64,000 nucleotides of DNA from Ischnura elegans (taxonomy: Eukaryota; Arthropoda; Insecta; Odonata; Coenagrionidae): the NCBI RefSeq assembly GCF_921293095.1, contig NC_060247.1:115897111-115961110 (forward strand). Direction: 5' to 3'. The notes beneath the pieces were generated by a model, which ran no database searches, had not been told where the DNA came from, and saw only the letters and a program-made list of their open reading frames with translations. Within the stretch, counting starts at the first letter, position 1. Every line of letters starts with the position of its first letter. The position numbers and the translations under genes were made by a program. Positions 1 through 12,903 of this stretch are shown here, in pieces.

Positions 1-1260
1 CTTTATATACCTTTTTATATACCTTATCCGTATAAATTCGTTAGCATGACCAGGAAAATGTAAGAAATGATAGATCCTCCACAAGCCCTTTGTTAAATTT
101 TTATTTTCCACAAGCCTTGAAAAATCACTCATCTTTTGGCCAATAATTTCAGAGAATATTTTCGTGTGATATGCCAATAAAATAGGAAGTAGACAAAAAT
201 TGAGTTTGAATGCTTCAACTTCTAATGTTAAGAATTTTTATAGCCCCCATTGGCACAAATTTTTCCGATTAAATACCATGGTTTTAACAGGATCATGAAG
301 TGTGTTTGGTTTTATTTTTAATAATTTAACCGCTGGAAGTTTTTATTTTTAAATTTTGCTTGGCTTCCCTCCAGCACTCTAATTTATCTTTGGGCAATCT
401 CTGTCTCCGAATGGCTATTACCTCCCGTTTGCTTCATCTGGTGTATTAATGTCGTCTGTAATTGTGTGTTATCAATTTATGGGAGCATGAATTCTGTCAG
501 AATTCCCTCTGCCCCATTGAATACGTGCAAGTTGAAAGACACTTGATGTTTCAGCAGTCTGTTGAATGTAAGAAATCTCAACGGCGAAGTTTTTCATTAG
601 AACGAGTGGTTTTTTGCTTTAAATCCCAAAAATCTATTTTTACGTTAAAATTCGCGGTGTAGCAAAAAGTCTCTAATATAAGTCATTGAATTAAATTCCA
701 TTTGAACGAGTTCGTGAAAATTTTCTGCTTAATTCCCAAATGCCCTCCTTGTTGAAAAAGTAAAAAGAAAAAAAACTTTTTGTCCACGCTTTAGTCATAA
801 GTAAACTCACGCCCAGACCCAGCCGACGAACACGCGCTATGTTCCCTGAGGTTTTTCCGAGTGGTAGTGTCCCGCAAGATACTACTTGTAGCTTTGAGTC
901 CAAACCTATGGCTTTGCGTTATAAAGCTTTATTATATTTCTATGGAATTTTTCAATTGATAGTTTTGATGCTTCTAACACATTTTTACTTCTCTCTCATC
1001 AGGTATAACACCTTTGCTCTGCCATATTTCCACTTTTTGTCTCTAGAATTCGTCTACAATACCTATTATAGGCATTCTAGACCATAAATGTTCCGTAGGT
1101 GGGAAAAGTATTTCCTTATTAAATTATTCGATGACATTTCACACATTATTTTCTTTAACCCAGCTTGTATCAACACTTCAGTTTCAAATTTAATTCAACC
1201 GATTCAGGCATGATACAGAGGAAATTTGGTATATTAAAATAAAATTTTACTGCACTTTTA
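1..1260. other. non-coding, nothing recognised
   Basis: AT-rich sequence with short chance reading frames only. No splice-flanked exon or repeat could be supported. It may be intron of the H2.0-like gene if its first exon lies before position 1. Confidence 0.5.
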
Positions 1261-1282
1261 CACATTATTATAATGCCTACGA

Positions 1283-1350
1283 CACGTTTCGGCTCACAAA
1301 GCAATCAACTGACTTTGTACCATATGAAGGCTTTGTGAGTCGAAAACCGT
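1283..1350. repeat. inverted pair of hammerhead-core-like segments
   Basis: GCTTTGTGAGCCGAAACGTG on the minus strand (about 1285-1302) and GGCTTTGTGAGTCGAAAACC on the plus strand (1329-1348) are near-identical, head to head. Similar to Penelope-type termini, but the cores are degraded. Confidence 0.4.
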
Positions 1351-2514
1351 TGCATGCATAAAAATAATTGTGGAAAGGTGAAATTACGTTTTCTGTTTAT
1401 ACTTTAGTCCCATTCAAATGGTAGAACAAATCATTCCCATAGCTCTTGGTTCAAAACTGCACACTTGAACGTGGAAAAAGGTCGGTGTAGAATATAATTT
1501 CGAGGAATGTGTAATGAAGGAAATACTACGAATTCACGAATAAGGAAGTGCAAAAAAAGATAAGCATTATTTCTGGGTAATATAAAAATACCCAAAACAC
1601 CCTTGGTAATCGCGCTGTTCGGTATTCATATGGGGCACGCAGGGCAGTCCGATCTTCTTTCGTCATGTTCTGTTTAGACGCAATGGCCATTTTAAGGACC
1701 TTATACACCCGCCCGCACTTCCGCGAGATCACCAGTTTTCTTACCACTGGGTTGATGCCTCCAATCAAATCCTTATCGTTCCAAGAGGTGAAGTGAAACT
1801 AAGATCATATGACAGGACCCACTTGTTCGTCGTGTGGACCCACGCAGCAACACTGTATTGGGCCAACATCGGCCTAACTTCGGTAGCCATATTTAGTCCG
1901 TCGACAGGACACTAACTGCCGATTCCGGCATCCAAAGAAAAAAATCTTTGCATCATTCTTCTCATAGTATGGTCTTCCATTTCCTTTGGTGTATCAAATT
2001 CAGTTTCGCATCGTCGTCATAGAGGCAACCTGAGCTACTAGCTACTCCATGCTAATCTGCCTAAATCGGTAGAATACTTTAATAATAATCCTAGGAATGG
2101 AGCGTACATATATCTCTTGCGTGCATCCACTTGAGTGGAGAAGAAGAGGCATGACCCGAGAGTGGAGTGTTTTCTTTCAGTGGAGGCTTCGTCGGGGGTT
2201 CGTCCCTCATGTGCAAGAAGGGAGAATATGGAGAGTGAGTGGGTCCTTCGTGGAATCGCCTCTTCTCTGCGGTGGCAGAGGGCGTAAACAGTGCGAGAGA
2301 CGAAGCTGCTGCGGCAATAAAAATGGCAGGGTCGGGCAAATAAAGCCTAAATCACGACCCAAAGGGTTTGATGGCTCCCCGAAATAACTCACACCCGCTG
2401 CTGTGCCGACGGGCAGCGGCGAGAGAAAAAGAAAAGGCCCTCCCCCCCCAGCACTTTCCCTCTTCGTCTATCTTTTCCAAACACATCGCTTGATCGTAAA
2501 GTCTTAATAATTAA

Positions 2515-2660
2515 AGGGGGAATCGTGGTGGGTTGCGGACGGACACGGGGATCCGGGTTCAAATCCTGTGTAGAACCTAACCTAACATTCATTCAGTGAC
2601 TCAAGCGAGTCAATCCATACGGGTGGAGTGGATTGGTAAGGGTAGGGCTCACGTCAGGGG
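2515..2660 (+). repeat. tRNA-derived SINE-like unit
   Basis: A B-box-like GGGTTCAAATCC follows GGTGGGTTGCGGACGGACAC. The body continues with GTGGAGTGGATTGGTAAGGG. It lies just before the TIR element at 2668. Confidence 0.5.
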
Positions 2661-2667
2661 TTTGTGA

Positions 2668-3089
2668 TGCCTCATTCACATTACGATTGTTCCAGCGATT
2701 GTCGGAACTATCGTGCATTCACACGACGATTGTTAAAACCTGTGCTGCCCTCTAGTGCTGACATCTAAAGTGAACGGGAAATTGACGGGAATCAAAGCTG
2801 TTAGGGTATGCAGGGACAAGATATTACTGTGTTCAACGTGTATTTACCGAATAATTTATCTCCCGCCCATATTCTTCTTTCCTAGAACAAATCCATGGAA
2901 AAAAATAGAGCTTCACGAGCTTTTCGTCTTTCTCTTGTCGCTTCCGTTTCCGGTCTCCCAGCGCCTAACCATCGTAAAGTGGCAACGTTCGGAACAATGT
3001 CAACTATTGCCAGGACATGGATTCACACGGCTAGTTCGGCCAACTATCGTTAGGACGATCGCTCGGACAATCGTAATGTGAACGAGGCA
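2668..3089. mobile_element. 422-bp TIR element, superfamily uncertain
   Basis: TGCCTCATTCACATTACGAT at the left is mirrored by ATCGTAATGTGAACGAGGCA at the right, with similarity continuing for about 45 bp. TGA lies on each side and could be a 3-bp target duplication. There is no coding capacity. Confidence 0.72.
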
Positions 3090-3099
3090 TGAGCGTCAC

Positions 3100-5990
3100 A
3101 CATACATGGTAGACAGCGCATTTCCCTAGAATTTTATTTGGGGGTGGAGTTCAAAGGTTCCAACCACGGTCTTAGAATATGAGAAGGTCTGGACACTCTT
3201 CGTTCAGGCATGGTCATTTAATGAAGCCGTTTCCCGTTGAGGCCGGTAGGGGCGCCACCTATCCTGAAGGGCAAGTTTCCTACGTATCTGTATACGATAC
3301 TTCAGTAATTATGAACTAATTTATGGCAAAAATGAATATAAACACATCGACAGTGGTTACTAGTTAACAAGTTTATATGCACTTAACATCTTATAGCGAA
3401 AAATACCTAGAAATCGTTCTCATACGTGAGTATTAATCAAATGGAAGGCGTTGGATTTCAGCTTCGTCTGCTTCCATACCTTTGTAAAATCAGTTACAGC
3501 CATAACGAAAGATTGTCATCAGTTAAAACCTTATGTAGTGAGGAAAGGTATTTTTAAGGAAATAATTATTTATAGCTATCTTGTGGTAAACGTTAATATA
3601 AGTTGTCATAGAAGCTACGTACGCACCATTGCCTCTGAGCCCATCGGCATGTTTCCACGGCCTTATAAGAATATAGATGTTATTCCTTGCTTTCAAACAC
3701 TATTAACAAATATAATATCAGAAACGCAAACGGCTTCTTACCAAGGTCGAAGTGAAATACTTCTTATGAAGTGACGTGTGTTAATGTTTTTAATCTCCTG
3801 AGTCTCGATCAAGTGATAATAATAATGGCAGGGCACAGCAAACCTAAAAAAACGATTCTATCCTAGGGACGTTTTGCGGGTATAGAATAGGCATATTTAA
3901 TCGTTGAACAGGGTGAATAATTTCCGGAAGTACCATTATTACCGTTAAAGGCTATTTTATAACGATGCTTGCCTACTCACCAAAGGAATAATTTGAGATT
4001 TAAGGAAGTAAAATACCATATGAAAGATAAGAACGAAAGAGATTTTGCAAATAATTTCCGAATAAACTTCCACGAAAACAGTGCAATGGATATAATCCGA
4101 GGGATTTGCGGATGTCTGATCACTTTCAGGTGCTGGAAAATCTGAAATATTATCCCTCGCCCAAAAATAAGATGAGTGGTACGACAGAAACCACAGGCTA
4201 ATACTTCTAATACGCGGTAAATGTACTTTTCATGAGAGTTGCTCGCACCATCGATAACAGCTGCATTAAAAGAAATCATCGAAAGAGGTATTAAGAATGA
4301 AAACGATTCACATTTTTCCAACGTATATAATGTACACACACATCAAATCTACATTTCCAGAATGATTACACTGTTGAAACTGAAATTATTTATACAATCA
4401 ATGCAAAATAATCTCATTAAAAATAAATTTTAAGTACACATATTCCAACATTTCCATTAAAATAGATTCAATTTACTAAGAGAGAATGATGAGAGCCGTC
4501 GTACATCTTGCATTTTCTCAGTGTTACTTCATTCCTCCACTGTGAATGACATTGACCACTGGAACAGCAGAACCTGTAATTTAAAATATGTATAAATTTT
4601 GGAGCTTTAGCACACCAAAAAAAGGAATCGTACAGTTATTTCATCGCTTCTCAGGATCCTTAGGGACTCTAAAAAGCGAAATCCCCGAAGTCTTGTGGCC
4701 ATAACCAGTGGTGCAACGCGGTACCACACACGTCCACGGCATTTTCCTTTTTTCAGTAAATCCGCGATATATATCCACGAAATATTAATGTAGAACAGTA
4801 AGGAAATAATGCAGAAGACTAACATTCGAAAATAAATGAAAAATAAATCTTAATTAATTACAAAAATGACTATTTCCACTCACCTGTAGTATGCGCTCAA
4901 CAATACGGAAATTAACTTACCCGCTAAGTCTTGCCCTCCAGAATACGTGGCGCCGCCCCGGCAAACGTGCGGCAGGTTGAGGAAACGACTTCAATAAAAG
5001 ACCATGGGTTCCCTATGGAGTGGGATAGGAAGTGTCATGGGGCTGGTTCCAACCGATATTTGAGCACCGGGGCTTAAGAGTCAATAGGCAAGCGATCTAT
5101 CCTCCAGACTATTATGCAAGCCACACTAGTCCACATAAATTCTCGTGGAGCGAGGTGGCCCGGGCATCTGGACCCTATGGTTTCACCAAAACAGTTTCAT
5201 TAGTTACCGTCTTTCTATACTTTGTCTTTTGCAAGCTACACAGTTACCGTCTTTCGTTCCACCGTCTTTCTACGCTTTGTGCTGGCAGGAGTTTGTCTCA
5301 TGCGATCTAGGTGATAAATATCCATGGAAACCCTAAGGCTTGGTTGTGTAATGTCTGGTTAGGGTTAATCGGAACATGATTCTGCGTGAATCTGGACTTG
5401 ATAATGGTTTAAACCTACACCTAGGAAAAGTTGCTTTGAGAAATGTCTGATTAGAGCAGAGGCCATTACTAATAATTTATCAACTCTGATCTTCGGCAAC
5501 ATTTTAACTGAAGATTACAAAACTGGCCCTTAGATACCGTATTTTTTCCCCACGGTTTTTCCTCACTAGCGACATCTATCGCCGATTATTGCAAATGGGC
5601 CGTTGCGTCGTTTGCTCCTGCGTTGTTCACTTAAAGTTGTCAATGTATCAGCATAGTCAACATCCGTTCTGCCAACGTAATAACAGGCTTTCTGCATCCT
5701 TCATTCAGCATGAATTCATTTTATAAATTCCACCAACGTTTTTAGGTATTTTATTGCAATTATTTTTTTTATTTTGGTAAAATTATACCAACTTTATATT
5801 GCAGTAGGGTGATATTTTTTACCTATTTTCAAGCCAATATTTTGATTGTCAGCTAATCATTCCTAGCAACTTTAAACGACGACATAATTTTGACCACCAT
5901 TTTAGCGATTGCGAGCTTACGGGTGGATGCCGTGTCAAAGTTGTTTAATTGGGTTTTCAGTGTGTTCCATATTATTTATATTAGCTACTG
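3100..5990. other. non-coding, nothing firm
   Basis: Only short frames. Near 5200-5270 the phrase AGTTACCGTCTTTC occurs twice, a small local repeat. No gene signal. Confidence 0.45.
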
Positions 5991-6003
5991 AAGTATTCTA
6001 GTG

Positions 6004-6272
6004 CAGTGGCGCAGCCAGGAATTTCGTTCGGGGAAGGGTCCAAAACCAGGGGGGGAAATTTTTTAAAAACAGGGTACTAAATAATGCGTTTTAAACTATT
6101 TTTAACACTTTTCATAATCGAAAAAACTTTATTTGTGAAATAAATATTTTTTAATTGATGAGTTTTCAATATTTTGTTTTCTTTTATGAAGTAAAATGAT
6201 TGTTTATTTTATATTTCGGGGGGAGGGGGGGAGGGTCCGGACCCCCCGGACCCACTCCTGGCTACGCCTCTG
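6004..6272 (+). mobile_element. hAT-type MITE, 269 bp, family 2
   Basis: CAGTGGCGCAGCCAGG and CCTGGCTACGCCTCTG are the inverted ends. A perfect 8-bp duplication, TTCTAGTG, lies at 5996-6003 and 6273-6280. Confidence 0.9.
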
Positions 6273-6421
6273 TTCTAGTGATTGAAGTACAACTGGCTGT
6301 TATAGCCAAGCTATCTTTTTACACCAGGAGGAAAAATATGACTTGGTGGGATAACTAGTGGTGCTTGGCTGTGAATAAAGTCTTGTTCAATGCAGTGCTA
6401 TATTTAGCGTCCGTCCTCGCT

Positions 6422-6499
6422 GGATTAGTGTTAGCGAATGCGTTGCTTCATATACGAGCAGTGTTGCCCTGGTAACGGGTTCGAATCCCGGTTAATCCA
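6422..6499 (+). tRNA. tRNA-like pseudogene or SINE head
   Basis: This 78-nt segment begins GGATTAG and ends TTAATCCA, which pair as a 7-bp acceptor stem with one G-U. It carries GGGTTCGAATCCC as a B box and T arm, and an A-box-like TAGCGAATGCG. The anticodon arm is not convincing. A partial second copy follows near 6600-6660, which favours a SINE over a functional tRNA gene. Confidence 0.4.
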
Positions 6500-6559
6500 A
6501 AGGTATTTTTTCATGGCGAGTTTAATCCTAGATGTATAAATCTTCGCGCTTGAGCGCGT

Positions 6560-6665
6560 GACTGTGTACAAAGTCACTTGTTCGATGCAATGCATTGGAA
6601 AGCGTCCGTCATCTCTGGGTTAGTGTGGGCGAAATTGTCGCTTCACATAAGCACTGTGCCGTTGA
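6560..6665 (+). repeat. second, decayed copy of the tRNA-like SINE unit
   Basis: AGCGTCCGTC, then TGGGTTAGTG and TCGCTTCA, repeat the order seen at about 6410-6450, but the B-box half is lost. Confidence 0.45.
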
Positions 6666-7220
6666 AATTGAGAAAAATTTATTCTGTATAACAGCCCGGA
6701 AAACTCGGCGACACTGCGCGAAAGCGTAATGGTTCGCCGCCATGGGTGGCCGAGAGTAGTTCCTCGAGAGAATGAGAGGATATTGATACGCGCCAGACAG
6801 CTCCACCTTGAGAGTGAACATGGGGGCGAATCGACGGGCCGGCAAGATGGATTTAATGAGTATCCGTCGTGAAAGGGTCTCGTTGTTTGGGAGGTGATCC
6901 AAGGCTAGGGCATCCCGTGCAAATGAGCAGGAAATGAAAGATATCACGAGAGAGCGGAGAGAGAGAGAATATCGTGTCAGGAAAGCACCTCAAATGCCCA
7001 CTTCATATCCATGCGTTGTTGAATAGACGTCGCCATATGCGAAGGAAAACGGAGCAACGTTTTTATACGTCTTGTGCCTCGTATAGAATGGGCATGAGCC
7101 GTGACACGTCAGCTTTAAAAAAAATACCCAATCTCCAACGGGAGACGAAAGCCGTAATACCCATTTCCCATTAGGCCATCATCATCACAAATTACATTGA
7201 TTCCCCCCTGGATGCCACTC

Positions 7221-7290
7221 GTGGCGGCGGCGTACAATCCTTGCCTTCCTAACCAAAGGTCGCGGGTTCGAGTACCGCCTAAGTACCTTG
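7221..7290 (+). repeat. tRNA-derived SINE head
   Basis: CGTGGCGGCGGCGTACAATC, then TTCCTAACCAAAGGTCGCGGG and the B-box-like GGGTTCGAGTACC. No complete cloverleaf. Confidence 0.5.
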
Positions 7291-7775
7291 CCCCCATTCA
7301 GGGCATGGATATTTCTCATTAACAATTGTTATTTTTGTCAAACCCGTTGTAAAGGCCTAGTCGTGCTGATATCGGGGTAATCAATATAAATTAATACATT
7401 CTATGGTGCTCCTATGGATAATGGGAAATAGCAAGTTTAATAAAGGTGTCAGTAAGCTTGTAATTATTTAATTTCAATTTTATTCATTCAATTTAGTGGA
7501 AAAATGGTTATTGCAGCGGCTCTTTCTCTCAAATAACTGCTTCGGAAAATTTTCTCTTTTCGCTGCCGCTTACGGTGCCGGAGCGCCGCGCCGTATCATC
7601 TGAAATTCACAGCGTTCTGAACCACGTTTTACAACTGTATAGTGTACGGTCATTAAAAGACACTATGAATACCGCATACAATGGTATAAATTAACGTTAT
7701 CAGGATAATGATTGAGACAGGGCTTAAGATAAATTTCAAAATCATGGAGCAGACGGAAATAGTTAAGCACTGATA

Positions 7776-8085
7776 CAGTAGCCTAACTATGGGGGAAGAG
7801 GGGATGTATCCCTCCCCAAAGCTTCAAAGAAATCAAAAAAAAAATTATTTGAAAATCTTGTCTGGATTTGATATATAATAACTGAATCTGCTAAAATTTA
7901 AATTTTAAGTGACAAAATGATGTAAAATGCATTTTCAGGCATGTTATTTTTCAAAACTTTTCCTGAAATCCCCGTTTCCTGGGGGGTAGCCCTCACTAAC
8001 CCCCCTAATCCCCCTCAAAGCCCCCTCATTCCCCCCCCAAAAAATCCCTCATCCCCCCCAAAGTATATTCTTAGGTACGCCACTG
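7776..8085 (+). mobile_element. hAT-type MITE, family 3
   Basis: Starts CAGTAGCCTAACTATGGGGG and ends TAGGTACGCCACTG. Flanks CACTGATA and CAATGATA match at 7 of 8 bases. The interior matches 36260-36538 and part of 35455-35705. Confidence 0.82.
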
Positions 8086-8099
8086 CAATGATACGATTT

Positions 8100-9520
8100 C
8101 TAGCAATTAAGACGGGTTTTCATCGTGATTTTTTCCCGTGGTGCAGTTTTGCCCATTTTTTTTGAAAAATCAATTTTTCCGGATCTTTCAATAGGTTTCA
8201 TTCACCTCTCCTATAACCCTTCACCTAATTTTCCATGGTTTCTTAATGAGGCCGGGTGACTTTTTCACTCGAGACCTTGTTGGTATAACGTACTAGGAAA
8301 CTTGAAATTATTTTTAATCTTAGGTGGAAGTCTTTATATGTATAGCATTAAGCCTTTGTGCATTAGCAAGTGTAATTTTTATCCCTGTGTAGCCTTTGCA
8401 TAATTTTCCCTACTGTATTTTTTATTAACTTCATATACACCATTCTTTCCCTTTTGTTTTCACTTCTTGAACATTCGGCTGCAGACAATAGCATTTACGG
8501 CCGTTCACTTCCGATTTAGCAAAACACTGCACTGACACCGGTCGTGCTCAATGCTGCGAGTGATTTAACTTCGTAAATGTTGAATTTTTTAGCCATTTTG
8601 TAAATTTCCCAGAATATACTCCGTACTTGGATGCATACTCGATCCTAAATTTTATTTGTGCACTTCTTAATTCTTGCATTGCAGTTTTTTATCACTTGCG
8701 ACCAACGGGGTTGTTCAATCTGGCCAGAAATTACCCTTACCGGTAATTGGGAATTCCGAATTTTAATCCCGGCTGAACAAAATGATTTTTTTGTGCCAGA
8801 TATCACATTTGGTATAAATAAATGGAAATATTCTCTATGCGCGAAAAATTTTATGCGTACTAAGAGATACATGAAAGTAAACGGTGCACAATGGGGCTAA
8901 ACCCAACTTAAATCGGACAAAAGTCCAAAAATGAAAATTTGAAATGGTTATTTTTAAATATTAGGTCGGTAATCGGATTTTTGAAGTGCATAACGATGTA
9001 TTTCACATGTCGGTAAGTATGCACCCCCACGTAGAAATAAGCGTCGAAGTGAGAGAAGAGCGAACCACTGGTCCCGTAGACGCAGACTCCTGAATGGACG
9101 GTTCAATTTAAACTATGATTGCAGAACACTGGTCCTCTTTCTTTCATTTTTTTAAATTTTAATCGATTGAAAATAAGTATGGAAAATACAAATACTACTA
9201 AATATTTATATTTTTGAGAAAATGACCGTGGAGCAATTAATTAGCATGAATGGAAAGTCTTTGATTTTTCATGATGAAAATTTTATTTTGATAAAAGAAA
9301 ATTTATATAATCGCACGGAATCGCATCGTGATTTTTAGATGCATTATTCATTAAAGAATGAGCTAAATAATATGAAAGAAATCAACTGCCATCGAGTAGC
9401 AAAAGGAGTTTTACGATAAAATAATACCTAAGCAAGAAAAGTGTAAATGGAATTCATCCGGCCGCTATGGTCGCATAGCTACGGGTAAGCCATAATATCA
9501 ACAGTGTCAATTAAAATATT
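8100..9520. other. non-coding, nothing recognised
   Basis: AT-rich, with overlapping short frames on both strands (8645-8900) that show no domain. Confidence 0.45.
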
Positions 9521-9529
9521 ATTAGGGGA

Positions 9530-9725
9530 ACCCGGGGCAGGGCGGAACGGGGTATGCGACTTTTTTAAGTGGGAAAAAAGGTGCTGCGCAAGCGGAAATA
9601 ACTATATCTAATCCAGATCCGTGTTGCTTATTAGTTAAGCAACACCAATCTGAACTAGTTTTAGGTATTGTCGCTTTTTTCGCATTTAAAAATCGCTTAC
9701 CCCGTTCTGCCCCGCCACCCCGTCT
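9530..9725. mobile_element. foldback (full-length palindromic) MITE
   Basis: GGCGGAACGGGGTATGCGA on the left pairs with TCGCTTACCCCGTTCTGCC on the right. Pairing continues irregularly to a perfect central hairpin, GTGTTGCTTA and TAAGCAACAC (9621-9645, loop TTAGT), so most of the element can fold on itself. Confidence 0.7.
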
Positions 9726-10949
9726 CGCTCCGAGTTCCACTATATTGTAATAAATTGAATTTGCATGCTATATGTATTATGTCTACTCTTTAGATACAAC
9801 TGGTGAAGTATTCTACACAAGGGCTGAAATTTTTTAAATGTAGAGAGGCCATTGCCGAGACTCTACCCCTGTCGTGTATGGAGTGCTAGAAAAAGTTATT
9901 TCCGCTCAACTGAGACGTACTTATACGATTTCGGACTGGCAATTTTGTACTGTTTTACTCTCTACGCGCTATACACCATATTTGATCGATATTTAGTTAT
10001 ATTATTTGATGGATGTATCTTATATTTGACCGTTAGCAATATCTATTAAATGCAGTAATTTATTTCTATGTGCATTGAAAATTGGTACATGGAAACTTAA
10101 GAGCAAATCTTTATTTTTCTGTGAAACATGATTTTTTTTCACCTAGGCATTTGCTGTAATAATTTTTAAAATTAAATATCAGATTTTTTCCGACGATTAG
10201 AAATGTTGGCGTGAACTTTTTTCATTTTTATTAGCTCAAATTTTCATATCTAATCTATTTTTATAACTAATAAAGGTTCTGTTGAAATTATAAATATAAA
10301 AATTGCACTAGCTACCGGCGCTATAATGTCAGTAGGAGCTGGTGGTTCTAGGTGGATAAGGAACTGCAAAAAACCAGATGACATTAACCGAGATGAGTAC
10401 GAATAAGACGGGGATTGTGACGATGCCGAGGAAATCACACCGCTGATAAGGCACGAGAATACCGAGGCAACCATTCGATCTGAAGTCCACTTCGTTCGCC
10501 CTCATTGGGAATATCTGGGGAAACCTGTAGTTCACGACCATTTGATAACTATTTATATTAGTTATCTAATAAATTAGCTCATTACGAAAAGGAAATTATG
10601 AATTTTATTATAAAATCATGACACAGAAAATCCGACACGACTATTTGATGGCTATGTTTACAATTTATGATATTTTGATATAATTTATAATTATTTTGAT
10701 AACTATTTAGGCAAACTATGGGCAAAGTGCACCACAGCATTCAAGATCGAAGATATCAATATGTTGTTGATGTCACGATGAGACCCTCAATTATGTTGAG
10801 GAGGAAATTTCGAATTCGGAACCGGTCCACTTTTCGCGTCCAGGATTACCTTATCATCGCGCGTGCCCGAACAATTTCTCCCGGAGTGTAGACTAAAGAG
10901 TGAGTTTGCTATATACTAGTGTGCGTGTTGATTAGTGATATTTCAACCA

Positions 10950-11450
10950 AAGTAACCTTAGCGAGGCCCCTTGCAACCCACGAAAAGTTTCCTACGTTGA
11001 GTGAATGCGTGTGTCTCAGTCGAAGCAACCTTAGCGAGATCCCTTCAACCCTTGCCAAGGTTCCTTTGCGTTGAGTGAGTGTATGTGTCTTCAAGGGCGT
11101 ACCCAGGATCATAACTAGGGGGGGCCAATCCAAGTTGTGATATTTTAGCATGGAAAAGGTGAATGAAACCAACATTTTAAGAAAATTATAACTGCGCTTT
11201 ATTAGTTTATGAGATTATTTCCTTGAAGAAAGAGTTTTATTTTAGTTACATATCTAACACATATCATTTTTCGTGGGTTTAAAGAAAATTTGTTGAATGC
11301 TTTCGTTTCAATTGAGTACTGATTTTGCTTAAAGACTTGGCGATTTTTGCTTCGATGGGTACGCCCATGTCTGTCTCAACTGAAGAAACCTTAGAGAGGT
11401 ACCTTCAACCTTCGCAAAGGTTTCATCCGAGTTGAGTGAGTGCTTGTAAA
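10950..11450 (+). repeat. three-unit tandem repeat of about 70 bp, split by a MITE
   Basis: Units share AACCTTAGCGAG, CCTTCAACC, AAGGTTTC and GTTGAGTGAGTG. Two lie before and one after the MITE at 11092-11369. Divergence between units is roughly 15-20 percent by eye. Confidence 0.65.
11092..11369 (+). mobile_element. hAT-type MITE, family 4
   Basis: Starts CAAGGGCGTACCCAGGATCA and ends GATGGGTACGCCCATG. Flanks TGTGTCTT and TCTGTCTC match at 6 of 8 bases. It interrupts the tandem array 10950-11450. Confidence 0.78.
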
Positions 11451-12550
11451 GGGTTTCCGATTGAGAGAATTGGTCATACTGCGAATTCTCCCGTTCCAGC
11501 GAACCAACACAGTATTTGTTTCGTACCTGTGACGTGATCCCTACGTTACGGTCACTGGAGACTATTTTCTGTTTCATTCCAATAAGATGGGAGTATTATA
11601 AAGTTTGAGAATGAAATCAACTATATTATGTTGAATAGAAGTTTTTTCAATGCTTATAATCAATTTTACTCCCAAATTAAATGTTCAAACGAAACATTTA
11701 CCTTCGTATTACCGTATTTTTCGTAGCTTTATAAAGTATTCCGGCGCCTAAAATCCTAAGTTGATTTTCAAGAGGAATAGCTCTGAAATTGACGTTTCCT
11801 CTAACATATCAGGCAATATTTTATAACAATGAATAATGAAATTCGCTTAAGAAATTTATTGCTATGTTTTTTAAATGGTTTCATTTTTATCGAATTTAAG
11901 TTTTCAAGCAAACTCAAGACATTTTGTTTTAAAGCAAAGCGCAATTCTGGGTTCAAATAATATTACATCTTTTGAAATAAACTATAATGATTTTTATAGT
12001 CGAATTATCTAAAATTAAGTATCAATATAAAATAAGAAATAATTATCTGGCATCTGAATTAGGGAGCATCGATTATTCTTCTACTTTGTTGTCTGCATGA
12101 GGTCTTTGCTTCCATTTCATCACAGTGAGGTAATAGCAATGAGCAGATTCCACTAATTAATACAGTTGAAATTTCCTTTTATAGCCTATTAGGATTTTAA
12201 TTGGGGTAAAATTCGGAAGAAATGTTACAGACTTTATTCCACGCATCATACGAAGACTTAAGCCGAAATTCAGTCTCACGGGGAAAAATAATGGGTGATG
12301 TTTAAGTTAACGCAAGCAGCGAGCTCCATTTGGAGCAGAAATTAATTGTACTAATTATGGAGCGTCGGGGAACATTGGAAGAGTGATGAAAATGCCTATC
12401 CGTTATCTAAATACAATAATAAAATAGCTCATGACGAAAAGGAAATTATGAATATTATGAATTTATCATAAAATTTTGACGCACAAAATCGGACTCTAAA
12501 TATTGACGGCATTTAATAAAGGCTAAGAGAATGTTATATGATTCAAAACC

Positions 12551-12578
12551 CAACGTTTCAGTCAACATCTTCTTACTA
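12551..12578 (-). repeat. degraded GAAAC-core repeat remnant
   Basis: On the minus strand AAGAAGATGTTGACTGAAAC then GTTGGG, the same layout as the other GAAAC-core remnants, with a poorer stem. Confidence 0.3.
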
Positions 12579-12839
12579 TATTTTGTAGTAGTAACATATG
12601 CATGAATAATAATTATTTACCTTAAATATTCTTAAATTACGAGACATTTATTAAAAGGGCAATCGGCTCGGGACCCTCGGCTCTTCTGTGGCAAATTAAA
12701 CTCCACCAAAAATACCTTTTATTTTTTATTTTTTTAACACCACCGAAAACAGCTCACACTGGCTTTTTATATCGGGGTTTCTTAAGCACATCAACAATTA
12801 CACGCGCACGAACAACAATGCCCTTGGTCACGGCATCCA

Positions 12840-12903
12840 TCCATGTGGGACTCGAACCCGCGATTTCTTGTTTGGAAGGCGAGGACTATATGAATCGCTA
12901 ACT
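12840..12903 (-). repeat. tRNA-derived SINE head
   Basis: On the minus strand it reads TCCTCGCCTTCCAAACAAGA, then GCGGGTTCGAGTCCCACATG. It resembles the plus-strand unit at 7221, so both are likely one family. Confidence 0.5.

Larger units (their letters stand above)
10555..12505 (+). repeat. dispersed direct repeat pair
   Basis: The segment ACGAAAAGGAAATTATGAAT with flanking TAGCTCAT and ATAAAAT occurs at about 10570-10645 and 12421-12500. Entry limits cover both copies; the sequence between is unrelated. Confidence 0.55.
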
